From: Vreelandella subterranea
Lineage (GTDB): Bacteria > Pseudomonadota > Gammaproteobacteria > Pseudomonadales > Halomonadaceae
Direction of reading: 5' to 3'
Length of the DNA: 64,000 bases
Assembly (NCBI RefSeq): GCF_900111305.1
Contig: NZ_FOGS01000005.1
Location: forward strand, 1-64,000
The position numbers were made by a program, and so were the translations under genes. The notes beneath the pieces were generated by a model, which saw only the letters and a list, made by a program, of their open reading frames with translations, ran no database searches and was not told the origin of the DNA. Shown here one piece after another: positions 18,080 through 28,551 of this stretch. How positions within the stretch are numbered: the stretch's first letter is position 1; each line of letters starts with the position of its first letter.

Positions 18080-19465
18080 ATGCTTAAAGGATTTACCCGT
18101 TTACTACACAGTCCGGGAGAGCAATTGAAATCTCTGCTCGAACCCCAACAGGGCGCATCAGGCGCGCTTAGCCCCCGCATCATACCTCGCTCCGAGCACC
18201 CCGTTTCTCGTCAGCAGATCAGCGATGCTGCCTTGAAGGTGCTTTATCGCCTGAATGGCGCCGGGTTTGACGCCTATCTGGTAGGCGGCTGCATTCGCGA
18301 CGCCCTGCTTGGCAAAATGCCCAAGGATTTTGACGTTGCGACCAACGCAACCCCCGAGCAGGTGCGCGATCTTTTCCGCAATTCGCGCCTGATCGGGCGC
18401 CGTTTCCGTATTGTGCATGTGCGCTTTGGCCGCGAGGTCATCGAGGTCACGACCTTCCGCGGCAAGCCCCAGGACGAACACGGCGATCACATTGCTCAAC
18501 AGTCGGATGACGGCCTTTTGCTGCGCGACAACGTATGGGGCAATATCGAAGAGGATGCTCTGCGGCGCGACTTCACGGTGAATGCGCTGTACTACAACAT
18601 CGCCGATTTCACTATCCATGACTTTGCCAACGGGGCGCAGGATATCGAGGCGCGGACGCTGCGCTTGATTGGCGACCCCGCCACCCGCTACCGCGAGGAC
18701 CCGGTTCGCATGCTGCGGGCAGTGCGTTTTGCCGCCAAGCTGGACTTCACGATTGACGCCGACACCGAAGCGCCCATGTACGACCTGGCGCCGCTGCTGT
18801 TGAGTATTCCCCCGGCGAGGCTTTTCGATGAAGTACTCAAGCTGTTCATGTCGGGTCATGGCCTGGTGACCTTCAGGATGCTAAGCCATTACGGACTGTT
18901 TGGCATGTTGTTCCCCGAAGCCGAAGAGGCCATGGCGGATGCGGCATGGGCGGAAGATTTGATTGAAAAGGCGCTTGCCAACACCGACAAGCGTATCGCC
19001 GAAGACCGCCCCGTCACCCCTGCGTTCTTGCTGGCGGCGTTCTTGTGGCCCCCGGTTGCCCACCGCCAGGCAGCGCTTGAAAGCGAGGGCATGCCGTCCA
19101 TTCCCGCGCTACAAGCGGCCGCTCAGCAGGTAGTGACTCGACAGCTTCAGCATGTATCCATCCCCAAACGCTTTGGCATGCCGATGCGCGACATTTGGGA
19201 GCTTCAGGGGCGTTTACCCCTGCGCCGCGGCAAAAAGGCGTTCCAGACCCGCGAACACCCGCGCTTCCGGGCCGCTTATGACCTGCTGCTGCTGCGCGAA
19301 CAGTCAGGAGAAATCCCGGGCGGGCTGGGTGAATGGTGGAACGCCTTCCAGACAGGCGATGAACACGATCAACGCCGCCTGCTGCAAAAGGTGGGCGGCG
19401 ACCCTGCAGGCCAGGGCGACCGCCGCCGTAAACGGCGCCGCAAACCGCGCAAGAGCGAAGGTTAA
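18080..19465 (+). CDS. pcnB: Poly(A) polymerase I
   Basis: Adds poly(A) tails to RNA 3' ends, promoting decay by PNPase and other exonucleases. The nucleotidyltransferase signature LVGGCIRDALLG (about 67-78) is followed by catalytic KDFDVATNA (Asp83, Asp85) and the RRDFTVNALYY and RFAAKLDF segments. The C-terminus is highly basic (RRKRRRKPRK). The ATG at 18080 gives 461 residues (E. coli 465); a longer frame from a TTG at 17963 begins just behind the crcZ terminator and is not favoured. It is followed by folK after 8 bp. Confidence 0.93.
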   Translation: MLKGFTRLLHSPGEQLKSLLEPQQGASGALSPRIIPRSEHPVSRQQISDAALKVLYRLNGAGFDAYLVGGCIRDALLGKMPKDFDVATNATPEQVRDLFRNSRLIGRRFRIVHVRFGREVIEVTTFRGKPQDEHGDHIAQQSDDGLLLRDNVWGNIEEDALRRDFTVNALYYNIADFTIHDFANGAQDIEARTLRLIGDPATRYREDPVRMLRAVRFAAKLDFTIDADTEAPMYDLAPLLLSIPPARLFDEVLKLFMSGHGLVTFRMLSHYGLFGMLFPEAEEAMADAAWAEDLIEKALANTDKRIAEDRPVTPAFLLAAFLWPPVAHRQAALESEGMPSIPALQAAAQQVVTRQLQHVSIPKRFGMPMRDIWELQGRLPLRRGKKAFQTREHPRFRAAYDLLLLREQSGEIPGGLGEWWNAFQTGDEHDQRRLLQKVGGDPAGQGDRRRKRRRKPRKSEG

Positions 19466-19473
19466 CCGCGCAC

Positions 19474-19980
19474 ATGTCGCTTGCCTATATCGGCCTGGGG
19501 AGCAACCTGGACAACCCCATGGCCCAGGTCCGTCAGGCGCTTGACGAGCTTGCCCGTCTACCGCTGAGCGACGTGGTCGGTACCTCTTCACTGTATGCCA
19601 CCCCGCCGTTGGGGCCCCAGGATCAGCCCGATTTTATCAATGCGGTTGCCGCGCTTGAAACGCGACTCTCGCCTCTTGCGCTGCTCGACCAACTGCAGGC
19701 GCTGGAACAGCGACATCGCCGACAAAGGCAACGCCGGTGGGGGCCACGGACACTCGACCTGGACATGCTACTTTACGGCCAGGAAACGATCCGATTGCCC
19801 CGCCTTCGGGTTCCTCATTTGCATATGCACACACGCGCCTTTGTCCTTGTCCCCTTGTACGAGCTGGCCCCGGACTTAAGCCTCCACCATCGCCCACTGG
19901 GTGACTGGCGGGCCGAACTCGATAGCGCGCCGATACGTCGGCTAACGGATGCCGATGTTACCCCGACGGCTACCATCTGA
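19474..19980 (+). CDS. folK: 6-hydroxymethyl-7,8-dihydropterin pyrophosphokinase
   Basis: HPPK of folate synthesis; transfers pyrophosphate from ATP to hydroxymethyl-dihydropterin. MSLAYIGLGSNLDNP at the N-terminus and the HPPK signature RWGPRTLDLDMLLYG, with the two Mg-binding Asp residues, are intact. Length 168 residues. It starts 8 bp after pcnB and is probably co-transcribed. A separate folP for the next folate step lies at 36760-37677. Confidence 0.95.
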   Translation: MSLAYIGLGSNLDNPMAQVRQALDELARLPLSDVVGTSSLYATPPLGPQDQPDFINAVAALETRLSPLALLDQLQALEQRHRRQRQRRWGPRTLDLDMLLYGQETIRLPRLRVPHLHMHTRAFVLVPLYELAPDLSLHHRPLGDWRAELDSAPIRRLTDADVTPTATI

Positions 19981-20114
19981 CACACATCTCGACACCAAGC
20001 CTGCATTCAGGTAACAATTACCGGTTACGCCACTCAGCGCCCGCCACAAGGCGGCGTTAACACTGGCCGCACGCCGATGCCGCGTCGGCCTCACGTAGAA
20101 CATGAGAGCACGCC

Positions 20115-20906
20115 ATGAAAACCGTCACCCTGAGCACGCTACAGGCGCACAAGCGCGCTGGCGAAACGTTCAGTTGCCTGACCGCCTATGATGCTTCCTT
20201 TGCCCACGCCGCCAGCCACGCAGGGATCGATGTGTTGTTGGTGGGCGACTCGCTGGGCATGGTCCTGCAGGGCCACAACAGTACCCTGCCCGTGACCATT
20301 GACGACATCTGTTACCACACCCGCTGCACGGCCCGTGGCAAAGGCCATAGCCTGCTGATGGTCGACCTGCCCTTCATGAGCAATGCCACCACCGAACGCA
20401 TGCTGGACGACGCCGCCGCTCTCATGCGCGCCGGTGCCGAGCTCGTCAAGGTCGAAGGCGAAGCCTGGATGGCCGATGGCATCCGCGAGATGACCCGTCG
20501 TGGCGTCCCTGTCTGCGCACACCTGGGGCTGACCCCGCAGACGGTCTATCAACTTGGCGGTTATAAGGTACAAGGCCGAGAGGCCGCCCAGGCAGAGCAG
20601 ATCATTAACGATGCCAAAACCCTCGTTGCGGCGGGCGCATCGGTCATCTTACTGGAGTGCGTGCCCGCGAGCCTGGGCAAGGCGGTCACGGAAGCGCTGG
20701 AAGTGCCGGTGATCGGTATCGGCGCGGGTCCGGATACCGACGGCCAGATCCTGGTGATGCACGATGTTCTCGGGGTGACCCACGGTCGTACGCCGCGCTT
20801 TGTGAAAAACTTCATGGCTGACGCCGACAGCATTCAGTCGGCGTTTCAGCACTATCACGAGGCGGTCAAAACCCGGACCTTCCCCGCGCCGGAACACTGC
20901 TTTTAA
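20115..20906 (+). CDS. panB: 3-methyl-2-oxobutanoate hydroxymethyltransferase
   Basis: First enzyme of pantothenate synthesis, making ketopantoate from ketoisovalerate and methylene-THF. Features are LTAYDASFA, LLVGDSLGMVLQGH, EGEAW, CAHLGLTPQ and GIGAGPDTDGQILV, all typical of the PanB TIM barrel. Length 263 residues. The ATG follows a GAGAGCA-type site. It is first of a panB-panC-panD group; 134 bp without a gene separate it from folK, where I see no clear regulatory site. Confidence 0.95.
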   Translation: MKTVTLSTLQAHKRAGETFSCLTAYDASFAHAASHAGIDVLLVGDSLGMVLQGHNSTLPVTIDDICYHTRCTARGKGHSLLMVDLPFMSNATTERMLDDAAALMRAGAELVKVEGEAWMADGIREMTRRGVPVCAHLGLTPQTVYQLGGYKVQGREAAQAEQIINDAKTLVAAGASVILLECVPASLGKAVTEALEVPVIGIGAGPDTDGQILVMHDVLGVTHGRTPRFVKNFMADADSIQSAFQHYHEAVKTRTFPAPEHCF

Positions 20907-20963
20907 ACGATGTTCCCATGGGAACGTATTAGCGCAATGCCCGTGAACGACGACAAGACTGCT

Positions 20964-21836
20964 ATGCATACTTTGCGAGACATCTCCGAGCTACGCCATA
21001 CGCTGCGCGAGCACCGATTACGCGGCCAGCGGATTGCCCTGGTACCCACCATGGGCAACCTTCACGCCGGGCACCTTGCGCTGGTTGCCCGCGCCCGGCA
21101 GAGCGCAGACGTGGTCGTCGCCAGCCTGTTCGTCAATCCCATGCAATTTGGCCCCGGCGAAGACCTGGACGCCTATCCTCGTACCTTCGAGGCGGACCAG
21201 ACACAGCTAACCGAAGCAGGCTGCGATATCCTGTTCAGCCCGACCGTCAGCGCGCTGTACCCTAATGGTTTAGACGCCCAGACCTTGGTGCACGTGCCCG
21301 AGATGGGGGAAGGCCTGTGTGGCGGCTCCCGGCCTGGGCACTTTGACGGCGTTTCCACCGTGGTCAGCATGCTGTTTAATCTGGTGCAGCCCGACGTAGC
21401 CTTTTTTGGCCAAAAGGACTACCAGCAGCTTGCGGTGATTCGCAAGATGGTCAGCGACCTGCACTTGCCCATCGAGATTATCGGCGTCCCCATTGTGCGC
21501 GCCGAGGATGGCCTTGCGCTGTCTTCACGTAACGGCTATCTGAGCCAGCAGGAACGGGCAGTGGCCCCTGCGCTCTACCAAACCCTGTGCAGCTTGCGCG
21601 ATGCATTAGAGCATGGCGAATCCGTCGAACAGGTACTACACCGGGGCCACACGGCCCTGTATGATGCGGGCTTTACGCCGGACTACCTGGAGCTGCGTGA
21701 CACCATGCTCGGCCCAGTGACCCCCTCGACGCGCCACGCCGTTCTGCTAGCCGCCGCCCATCTCGGCCCTGCCCGGCTTATCGACAACCTCAGCGTGCAG
21801 CTACCGGCTGCGACGAATGCTAGCCACCAACGCTAG
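20964..21836 (+). CDS. panC: Pantothenate synthetase (pantoate-beta-alanine ligase)
   Basis: ATP-dependent ligation of pantoate to beta-alanine. The nucleotide-binding [12 protein letters not shown] (HIGH-like), [22 protein letters not shown] and LSSRNGYLS motifs are intact. I place the start at 20964 (MHTLRDI, matching usual PanC N-termini), giving 290 residues. In-frame starts at 20910 and 20937 exist and no strong ribosome-binding site decides among them. It is between panB and panD in an apparent operon. Confidence 0.92.
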   Translation: MHTLRDISELRHTLREHRLRGQRIALVPTMGNLHAGHLALVARARQSADVVVASLFVNPMQFGPGEDLDAYPRTFEADQTQLTEAGCDILFSPTVSALYPNGLDAQTLVHVPEMGEGLCGGSRPGHFDGVSTVVSMLFNLVQPDVAFFGQKDYQQLAVIRKMVSDLHLPIEIIGVPIVRAEDGLALSSRNGYLSQQERAVAPALYQTLCSLRDALEHGESVEQVLHRGHTALYDAGFTPDYLELRDTMLGPVTPSTRHAVLLAAAHLGPARLIDNLSVQLPAATNASHQR

Positions 21837-21857
21837 CGTTGCTATCTAGGAGTTTCC

Positions 21858-22238
21858 ATGCACACGATTATGCTCAAAGCCAAGTTGCATATGGCCCGCG
21901 TGACCCACGCAGTACTCAACTACGAAGGCTCCTGCGCCATCGACGGCGACCTGCTGGACATGGCCGGCATCCGCGAGAACGAACAGATCCAGATCTATAA
22001 CGTGGAAAATGGCGAACGCTTCACCACCTATGCCATCCGCGGTGAAGAAGGCTCACGCCTGATCTCGATCAACGGTGCTGCCGCCCATCTGGCGTCACCG
22101 GGGCATCGCATCATCATCTGCAGCTATGCCCACTACTCGGAAGCCGAGCTGGATAACCATCAGCCCGCGCTGGTGTATCTTCAGGAAGGCAACCACGTCA
22201 GCCACACCAGTAATGCGATCCCTGTCCAGCTTGCCTAG
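21858..22238 (+). CDS. panD: Aspartate 1-decarboxylase
   Basis: Pyruvoyl enzyme producing beta-alanine for PanC. The self-cleavage site is [10 protein letters not shown], between Gly24 and Ser25, which becomes the pyruvoyl group. Length 126 residues, as in the family. A CTAGGAG ribosome-binding site precedes the ATG, 21 bp after panC. An intrinsic terminator follows directly and closes the pan cluster. Confidence 0.95.
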   Translation: MHTIMLKAKLHMARVTHAVLNYEGSCAIDGDLLDMAGIRENEQIQIYNVENGERFTTYAIRGEEGSRLISINGAAAHLASPGHRIIICSYAHYSEAELDNHQPALVYLQEGNHVSHTSNAIPVQLA

Positions 22239-22253
22239 CAGAAACGATGATCG

Positions 22254-22281
22254 ACGGGCCACACGCTGGCCCGTTTTCATT
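22254..22281 (+). terminator. Intrinsic terminator after panD
   Basis: An 8-bp perfect stem (ACGGGCCA / TGGCCCGT) with a 5-nt loop is followed by TTTCATTT, 15 bp behind the panD stop. Confidence 0.75.
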
Positions 22282-22423
22282 TGGGCCAAAAAGCATATTG
22301 CCGCCAACCACACCCTTCCCCTATGCTGATACAAGACCTATGCTGAGACAATAACGGTTACAACAACGCTCAACACAAACGCTGGCGTTTTCCCACCGGC
22401 GTTACTTAGACCAGGAGTCTGTT

Positions 22424-23602
22424 ATGCAAGAAGTAGTCATTGTGGCGGCACGCCGCACCGCTGTAGGCGCTTTTGGAGGATCTCTTGCCGGTATTCCCGC
22501 AAGTGACCTGGGCGCACTCGTCATCAAGGACATTCTTTCATCAACGGGCGTTGCTGCCGACCAGGTCGATGAAGTGCTGCTGGGCCAGGTACTGACCGCC
22601 GGTGTCGGCCAGAACCCAGCTCGCCAGGCGTCGATCAAGGCCGGTCTTCCCGAGGCCGTACCGGCCATGACGATCAACAAGGTGTGTGGCTCGGGCCTTA
22701 AAGCCCTGCATCTCGCGACTCAGGCCATTCGCTGCGGCGATGCCGAGCTGATTCTGGCCGGTGGCCAGGAAAACATGTCGGCATCTCCCCACGTACTGCC
22801 CAACTCACGCAACGGGCAGCGCATGGGCGACTGGAAGGCTATCGACTCCATGGTGCACGACGGTCTGTGGGATGCCTTCAATAATTACCACATGGGCATC
22901 ACCGCGGAGAACCTGGCCGAAAAGTACGGCATTACCCGTGAAGCGATGGATGAATTCGCTGCTGCGTCGCAACAGAAAGCTGCGGCCGCCATTAAAGAGG
23001 GCAGGTTCAAAAGCCAGATCGTGCCGGTGGAAGTTCCCCAGCGCAAAGGCGACCCGCTGGTGTTTGATACCGACGAGAACCCACGCGAAGTCACCGCCGA
23101 GAAACTGGGCAGCATGCGCCCGGCGTTCAAGAAAGACGGCACCGTGACCGCCGGTAACGCCTCGGCGCTCAACGATGGCGCCGCGGTGGTGATGATCTGC
23201 TCGGCGGAAAAAGCCAAACAGCTTGGCCTGGAGCCGCTCGCCCGGATTGCCGGCTATGCCAACGCGGGCGTCGACCCGGCGATCATGGGCATTGGCCCCG
23301 CACCGGCCACTCGCCGCTGCCTGGAAAAAGCCGGCTGGAGCCTCGACGATCTGGACCTGGTGGAAGCCAACGAAGCCTTTGCGGCCCAGGCGCTTTCGGT
23401 CAACAAGGAACTCGGCTGGGACACCAACAAAGTCAACGTCAACGGCGGGGCAATCGCCCTGGGCCACCCCATCGGCGCCTCCGGCTGCCGCGTGTTCGTG
23501 ACCCTGCTGCATGAAATGATTGCCCGCGATTCGAAAAAAGGCCTGGCGACGCTGTGTATCGGCGGCGGCCAGGGGGTCGCACTGGCGATTGAGCGAAGCT
23601 AG
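22424..23602 (+). CDS. Acetyl-CoA C-acetyltransferase (biosynthetic thiolase, PhaA/AtoB type)
   Basis: Condenses two acetyl-CoA to acetoacetyl-CoA, used in polyhydroxybutyrate synthesis or in the reverse, degradative direction. Catalytic residues are Cys88 ([10 protein letters not shown]), His348 (GHPIGASG) and Cys378 (LCIGGGQG); all are present. Length 392 residues. An AGGAG site precedes the ATG. It is a single-gene unit between the pan terminator and its own terminator, with no phaB or phaC nearby, so the pathway cannot be fixed from context. Confidence 0.92.
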   Translation: MQEVVIVAARRTAVGAFGGSLAGIPASDLGALVIKDILSSTGVAADQVDEVLLGQVLTAGVGQNPARQASIKAGLPEAVPAMTINKVCGSGLKALHLATQAIRCGDAELILAGGQENMSASPHVLPNSRNGQRMGDWKAIDSMVHDGLWDAFNNYHMGITAENLAEKYGITREAMDEFAAASQQKAAAAIKEGRFKSQIVPVEVPQRKGDPLVFDTDENPREVTAEKLGSMRPAFKKDGTVTAGNASALNDGAAVVMICSAEKAKQLGLEPLARIAGYANAGVDPAIMGIGPAPATRRCLEKAGWSLDDLDLVEANEAFAAQALSVNKELGWDTNKVNVNGGAIALGHPIGASGCRVFVTLLHEMIARDSKKGLATLCIGGGQGVALAIERS

Positions 23603-23638
23603 CCTGTACGGCCGAAGCGGCTGATGTATCACCGCTAT

Positions 23639-23667
23639 GCCCCCGCCTCGACGGGGGCCTTTTTTTG
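23639..23667 (+). terminator. Intrinsic terminator after the thiolase gene
   Basis: A 7-bp GC stem (GCCCCCG / CGGGGGC) with a 6-nt loop is followed by a run of T residues, 36 bp behind the thiolase stop. Confidence 0.85.
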
Positions 23668-23673
23668 CCTGGC

Positions 23674-24843
23674 TCAGCGGTGCCTCTCCCCCACGACGCG
23701 CGACGGCGTTCGCAACACCAGCAGTGTACCCAGCAAAAACAGCCCCGACGCGGCCCACATCGCCACCGGCAGGCTGGTGCCGTCGACAATCCGCCCGCCG
23801 ACCATCGCCCCAAACCCGATTGACAGGTTGAAGGTAAACGCCATCAGCGCGGTAGCCGCCTCGGTGTTCGGGGCGGTGCGCAGAATCCAGGTTTGAATGC
23901 TCACCGACACGCTGCCGAACACCGCGCCCCACACCATCAACAACGCCACACCGCTGGTCGGCGTCACGCCCAGCCAGGGAAAGGCCGCAACGACCAGCAG
24001 TAACACGCAGGGGATCGCCAGCACGGCGCGGTAAGGGTGACGCCCGGCGAACATGCCTGCCGCGATATTGCCCAGGATTCCCGCCGCTCCGTAGAGCAGC
24101 AGCAAACTGCCCACGTGACGCTGCGCAATACCGCTGATGTCCTGCAGTACAGGGCTGATAAAGGTATAGGCCGCAAAGTGCCCCACCACCACAAAGCCGG
24201 TGGTCAGCACCGCCACCCGCACCCCGCGGTTGCTGAACTGCTGCGCCAGTATCCGCAGTCGAACCGGCTCACGGGGTGGCAATGGCGGCAGCCAACACCA
24301 CAGCGCCATGGCCGTTAACAGGCTTAACCCGCCCAGCGCGCCAAAGGCAACCCGCCAGCTGCTGAACTCGCCCAGCAGGGTTCCTAGCGGCACCCCCAGT
24401 ACCGACGCCGCTGCAACCCCACCAAAGATCACCGTCATCGCCTTGGAAACCTGGGCCTCGGGCACCAGACGCGGCGCAATGCTCCCGGCGACCGCCCAGA
24501 AACCGCCAATACTGAGCCCGACCAACACACGCGAGGCCAACAGTAGCGCCAAATTGCTGGCCAGCGACGTCAGCACGCTACCCAGCACCATGACGCCCAT
24601 GAGTAGCGTTAGCATGATGCGGCGATCAAGACGCCCCACCGCGACCGGCAGAAGCGGCGCCGAGAAGGCAGCCACCACCCCAGGCACCGTGACCATCAAG
24701 CCTGCCATGCCTGGCGTAACGCCCATGGAGGACGCTACCTGCGACAGCAGACCAATCGGTAGCTGCTCGGCCGTCACCAGCAGGAAAATCCCCATCATCA
24801 CCGCGAACACTGCCCACCAACGCGGTGCTTGTTGCTGCTCCAT
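23674..24843 (-). CDS. MFS transporter, DHA1-type exporter (NepI-like)
   Basis: 389-residue major facilitator protein with about 12 hydrophobic segments. An early EQLPIGLLSQVASSMGV stretch and a GRLDRR loop between the second and third segments resemble sugar/purine exporters such as NepI and AraJ. The ATG at 24843 follows a GGAGGAAGGAG site; the longer frame to 24882 is rejected because it runs into the pnp terminator hairpin. The substrate is unknown. The gene stands alone between two terminators. Confidence 0.82.
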   Translation of the reverse strand: MEQQQAPRWWAVFAVMMGIFLLVTAEQLPIGLLSQVASSMGVTPGMAGLMVTVPGVVAAFSAPLLPVAVGRLDRRIMLTLLMGVMVLGSVLTSLASNLALLLASRVLVGLSIGGFWAVAGSIAPRLVPEAQVSKAMTVIFGGVAAASVLGVPLGTLLGEFSSWRVAFGALGGLSLLTAMALWCWLPPLPPREPVRLRILAQQFSNRGVRVAVLTTGFVVVGHFAAYTFISPVLQDISGIAQRHVGSLLLLYGAAGILGNIAAGMFAGRHPYRAVLAIPCVLLLVVAAFPWLGVTPTSGVALLMVWGAVFGSVSVSIQTWILRTAPNTEAATALMAFTFNLSIGFGAMVGGRIVDGTSLPVAMWAASGLFLLGTLLVLRTPSRVVGERHR

Positions 24844-24873
24844 CGCTCCTTCCTCCCTGTCCCCGGACGATCC

Positions 24874-24916
24874 CCCAAACAATACCGCCCTCGCAACGAG
24901 ACGCTGCGAGGGCGGT
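24874..24916 (-). terminator. Intrinsic terminator after pnp
   Basis: A perfect 12-bp stem (ACCGCCCTCGCA / TGCGAGGGCGGT) with a 9-nt loop is followed on the minus strand by ATTGTTTG, 20 bp behind the pnp stop. Confidence 0.7.
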
Positions 24917-24936
24917 GATATCGACGGGGCCGCTGG

Positions 24937-27081
24937 TTAGTCAGCGACTTCCACGTCGGCGGCTTCAAAGGCCGCTTTCTCTTCTTCGGTGATCTCCTTG
25001 ATCGAGAGCTTCACCCGGTTGCGGTTATCGATATCGAGCACCTTCACGAGCACGTCGTCGCCTTCGTTCAGGAAGTCGCGGACGTTGTTAACCCGCTCTT
25101 GCACAATCTGCGAGATATGCACCAGCCCATCCGTGCCCGGCATGATATTCACAAAAGCGCCGAAGTCGGCAATGCGTACCACCTTGCCCATGTACAGCTT
25201 GCCGATTTCCGCTTCCGCCGTAATGGCCAGTACGGTGTCGATGGCTTTTTTCGCGGCGGCTTTGTCTTCCGCGTAGATACGCACGGTACCGTCGTCGTCA
25301 AGATCGACCGACGCGCCGGTATCTTCGCAAATCTTGCGGATCGTGGCGCCACCCTTACCGATAACATCACGAATCTTGTCCGGATCGATCTTGATGGTCG
25401 CCATGGACGGGGCATTTTCAGACACTTCCGTACGGCTCTGGGCGATCACGGCATTCATTTGCTCGAGGATTCCCAGACGTGCGGTATGGGCCTGCTGTAG
25501 CGCCGTTTCCATGATCTCTTCGTTGATGCCTTCGATCTTGATGTCCATCTGCAGGGCGGTCACGCCCTCTTGGGAACCGGCCACCTTGAAGTCCATGTCG
25601 CCAAGGTGATCTTCGTCCCCCAGGATATCGGTCAATACGGCATAGCCGTCTTCATCCTTGACCAGGCCCATGGCAATACCGGCCACCGGTGCCTTCAGCG
25701 GCACACCGGCGTCCATCAGGGCCAGCGACGAACCGCACACCGACGCCATTGAGCTTGAGCCGTTGGACTCGGTAATTTCCGATACGACCCGAATAGTGTA
25801 AGGAAACGCATCTTCAGCTGGCAGCATGGCCTGAACACCGCGACGCGCCAGACGGCCATGGCCGATTTCGCGACGCTTGGGCCCGCCCATGAAGCCCGCC
25901 TCACCGACGCTGTAGGGAGGGAAGTTATAGTGCAGCATAAAGCGGTCTTTACGCTCGCCTTCCAGCGACTCGATGAGCTGCGAATCACGTAGCGTGCCCA
26001 GGGTGGCAATGGCAATCGCCTGGGTTTCACCACGCGTAAACACTGCCGAACCGTGCGTTTTGGGCAGCGTACCGACTTCGATATCCAGCGGACGCACCGT
26101 GGTGTTGTCACGGCCGTCAATGCGCGGCTCGCCCTTGACGACACGAGAGCGGACGACGCGCTTTTCAAGCCCCGCAAAGGCGGCTTTGACGTCATCCTTG
26201 CTGAATTTGCCTTCCGCCTCTTCGCCTTCGGGAGCCGCAAGCTGGGCAACGGCGTCGTCTTTCAGGGCAGACAGCGCGTCCTGACGGGCCATCTTGTCGG
26301 TAATCCGATAGGCTTCCCCAACTTTGGCTTCAAAGGCGTCCGCCATGGCTGCTTTCAGCGCTGTATTTTCTTCGGGCGGCTGCCAATCCCAGCGCGGCTT
26401 ACCGGCTTCGGCAACCAGCTCATTGATCGCCCGGATCGCGACCTGCATTTCTTCGTGCCCGAACAGCACAGCCCCCAGCATTTCGTCTTCAAGCAGCTCT
26501 TTGGCTTCCGACTCGACCATCAGCACGGCCTTCTCGGTACCCGCGACGACCATATCCAGTTCAGAGCTCGCAAGCTCTTCAACGGTGGGGTTCAGGAAGT
26601 AGCCCTGCTCTTCATTAAAGCCAACCCGGGCACAGCCAATCGGGCCACTAAAGGGAACGCCCGAAATCGAAAGCGCCGCTGAGGTGCCCAGCATCGCCGC
26701 GATGTCTGGATCATGATTGCGATCGGTCGACAGAACAGTACAGATCACCTGCACTTCGTTCATGAACCCCTTGGGGAACAGCGGACGGATCGGACGATCG
26801 ATCAAGCGCGACGTGAGCGTCTCTTTCTCGGTGGGACGGCCTTCACGTTTGAAGAACCCGCCAGGAATCTTGCCGACTGCGTAGGTCTTCTCCTGGTAAT
26901 GCACCGAGAGCGGGAAAAAGGGTTGGTTGGGATTCGCTTCTTTCTTGGCCACCACGGTACACAGGACAACGGTATCGTCCATGGTCACCATAACGGCGCC
27001 GGTGGCTTGGCGAGCGATACGCCCGGTTTCTAGGGTGACGGTGCTACGACCGTATTGGAACGTTTTTTTTACCGGATTCAC
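24937..27081 (-). CDS. pnp: Polyribonucleotide nucleotidyltransferase (PNPase)
   Basis: Phosphorolytic 3'-to-5' exoribonuclease and degradosome component. It contains two RNase PH domains with an all-alpha linker, then KH ([15 protein letters not shown]) and S1 ([15 protein letters not shown]) domains at the C-terminus. I choose the GTG at 27081, with AAAGGAAG 6 bp upstream, giving 714 residues that begin [11 protein letters not shown] like E. coli PNPase (711). An in-frame ATG at 27099 would read through the ribosome-binding site. It follows rpsO behind a terminator, as in E. coli, where PNPase autoregulates through its leader. Confidence 0.95.
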   Translation of the reverse strand: MNPVKKTFQYGRSTVTLETGRIARQATGAVMVTMDDTVVLCTVVAKKEANPNQPFFPLSVHYQEKTYAVGKIPGGFFKREGRPTEKETLTSRLIDRPIRPLFPKGFMNEVQVICTVLSTDRNHDPDIAAMLGTSAALSISGVPFSGPIGCARVGFNEEQGYFLNPTVEELASSELDMVVAGTEKAVLMVESEAKELLEDEMLGAVLFGHEEMQVAIRAINELVAEAGKPRWDWQPPEENTALKAAMADAFEAKVGEAYRITDKMARQDALSALKDDAVAQLAAPEGEEAEGKFSKDDVKAAFAGLEKRVVRSRVVKGEPRIDGRDNTTVRPLDIEVGTLPKTHGSAVFTRGETQAIAIATLGTLRDSQLIESLEGERKDRFMLHYNFPPYSVGEAGFMGGPKRREIGHGRLARRGVQAMLPAEDAFPYTIRVVSEITESNGSSSMASVCGSSLALMDAGVPLKAPVAGIAMGLVKDEDGYAVLTDILGDEDHLGDMDFKVAGSQEGVTALQMDIKIEGINEEIMETALQQAHTARLGILEQMNAVIAQSRTEVSENAPSMATIKIDPDKIRDVIGKGGATIRKICEDTGASVDLDDDGTVRIYAEDKAAAKKAIDTVLAITAEAEIGKLYMGKVVRIADFGAFVNIMPGTDGLVHISQIVQERVNNVRDFLNEGDDVLVKVLDIDNRNRVKLSIKEITEEEKAAFEAADVEVAD

Positions 27082-27181
27082 TGCGACTTCCTTTAACATT
27101 AATAGCTACTTGTCTTTTCGTATGGGTCGTTTGGACTCGCCACCATTCTAGGCGTTGCCGCGCGATAGGGCTACCAGAAAC

Positions 27182-27214
27182 AAAAAAACGGGCAGCCCCC
27201 GAGGGGCTGCCCGT
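27182..27214 (-). terminator. Intrinsic terminator between rpsO and pnp
   Basis: A perfect 12-bp stem (ACGGGCAGCCCC / GGGGCTGCCCGT) with a 3-nt loop is followed by seven T residues on the minus strand, 24 bp behind rpsO. This parallels the E. coli t1 terminator between rpsO and pnp. Confidence 0.9.
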
Positions 27215-27238
27215 TTCTCGACCATCGCCAACAATAAC

Positions 27239-27508
27239 TTAGCGGCGGATGCCTAAGCTCTGAATCAGAGACTGATAGCGTTCGAAATCTTTACGCTTCA
27301 GGTAATCCAGCAGCTTACGACGCTGGTTTACCATGCGGATCAGACCACGACGCGAGTGGTGATCCTGCTTGTTGGTTTTGAAGTGGTCCTGCAGGCCGTT
27401 GATATTGGCGCTCAGCAGGGCAACCTGCACTTCAGGTGATCCGGTGTCGTTCTCGCCGCGGCCGTATTCGTTGACGATCTCGGCCTTCTTTTCAGCGGTT
27501 AATGCCAT
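27239..27508 (-). CDS. rpsO: 30S ribosomal protein S15
   Basis: Primary 16S-binding protein of the small-subunit platform. Its 89 residues match the family exactly. The S15 signature covers the region [26 protein letters not shown], here at about residues 29-54. An AGAGAC-type site precedes the ATG. It lies between truB and pnp as in most gammaproteobacteria. Confidence 0.97.
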   Translation of the reverse strand: MALTAEKKAEIVNEYGRGENDTGSPEVQVALLSANINGLQDHFKTNKQDHHSRRGLIRMVNQRRKLLDYLKRKDFERYQSLIQSLGIRR

Positions 27509-27627
27509 CTGTCTCTCCAGTAAGCAATATGCCTAACAATGAATGGGTGAGACCACGCATATTTGCAGTCTCAATCTACTATTTTCATGTGCAATTTTCT
27601 CGCAAACCGCCGCATTGATGCAACGCC

Positions 27628-28551
27628 TTACGAGATAGCGACCGTACTTAACAGCCGCTTGGGTGCCACTTCCTGGCCTTCTTTTACAACGCCGAGACCT
27701 ATGAACGACTCCGCGTAATAAAGTCTTGCCAACGCTTCGGGGGGCAATGATTCGCCAGACACCACATTGGCGGACTGGCCGTGAGCCAAGCGCCCATAAG
27801 CCGGTTCATCCAATGTAAGCGATGGCAAATGATCCACCAGCACGTCAACCGGCATCAGCTCGGCTTCGCGGGCCGCTTGATCGGCTAACGCCTCAAGCGC
27901 TTCCAGCGTCCACATGGCATCGCCGTTGAAAGGGCCGGTCTTGAGCCTTCTCAACTGACTGATGTGGCCGCCACAGCCCAGTGCCTTGCCAATGTCTTCA
28001 GCCAGGGTACGGATGTAGGTCCCCTTGCTGCAGCTGACTTCCAGCTCGAAGGCCGTGCCTTCAAAGGACAGCAGGCGGGCATCATACACGCTTACCCGCC
28101 GCGCTGCACGCTCAACCTGCTTTCCCTCGCGGGCGAGCTCATAGAGTTTTTTACCTTCGTGCTTCAGCGCCGAGTACATCGGCGGCACCTGGTCGATCTC
28201 GCCGCGAAAGCCGGATAACGCCGTTTCAACTGCATCGACCGTCAGGCTTGGCACGGCGTGCTGCTCGATGACCGCGCCTTCTGCATCCCCCGTGTCGGTC
28301 ATCGTGCCCAGTTCTACCCGGGTACGATATACCTTGTCAGCTTCCAACAGGTGCGATGAGAACTTGGTGGCCTCACCCAGGCAGATAGGCAGCAAGCCCG
28401 TCGCCATAGGATCCAGGGTGCCGGTATGGCCGGCTTTTTGCGCCTCGAAAAGACGCCGCACCCGCTGCAGGGCATGGTTGCTGGAAAGTCCTTTCGGCTT
28501 ATCCAGCAGGACAATGCCATTCACCGGCAGCCCCCGACGGCGACGCGCCAT
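27628..28551 (-). CDS. truB: tRNA pseudouridine(55) synthase
   Basis: Makes pseudouridine 55 in the T-loop of tRNAs. The catalytic Asp47 is in HTGTLDPMATG; KPKGLSSNHAL, YSALKHEGKKLYELAREG and CSKGTYIRTLAEDIG are typical. A PUA-like C-terminal domain follows. Length 307 residues. Its start codon overlaps the last base of the rbfA stop, so the genes are translationally coupled. Confidence 0.95.
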   Translation of the reverse strand: MARRRRGLPVNGIVLLDKPKGLSSNHALQRVRRLFEAQKAGHTGTLDPMATGLLPICLGEATKFSSHLLEADKVYRTRVELGTMTDTGDAEGAVIEQHAVPSLTVDAVETALSGFRGEIDQVPPMYSALKHEGKKLYELAREGKQVERAARRVSVYDARLLSFEGTAFELEVSCSKGTYIRTLAEDIGKALGCGGHISQLRRLKTGPFNGDAMWTLEALEALADQAAREAELMPVDVLVDHLPSLTLDEPAYGRLAHGQSANVVSGESLPPEALARLYYAESFIGLGVVKEGQEVAPKRLLSTVAIS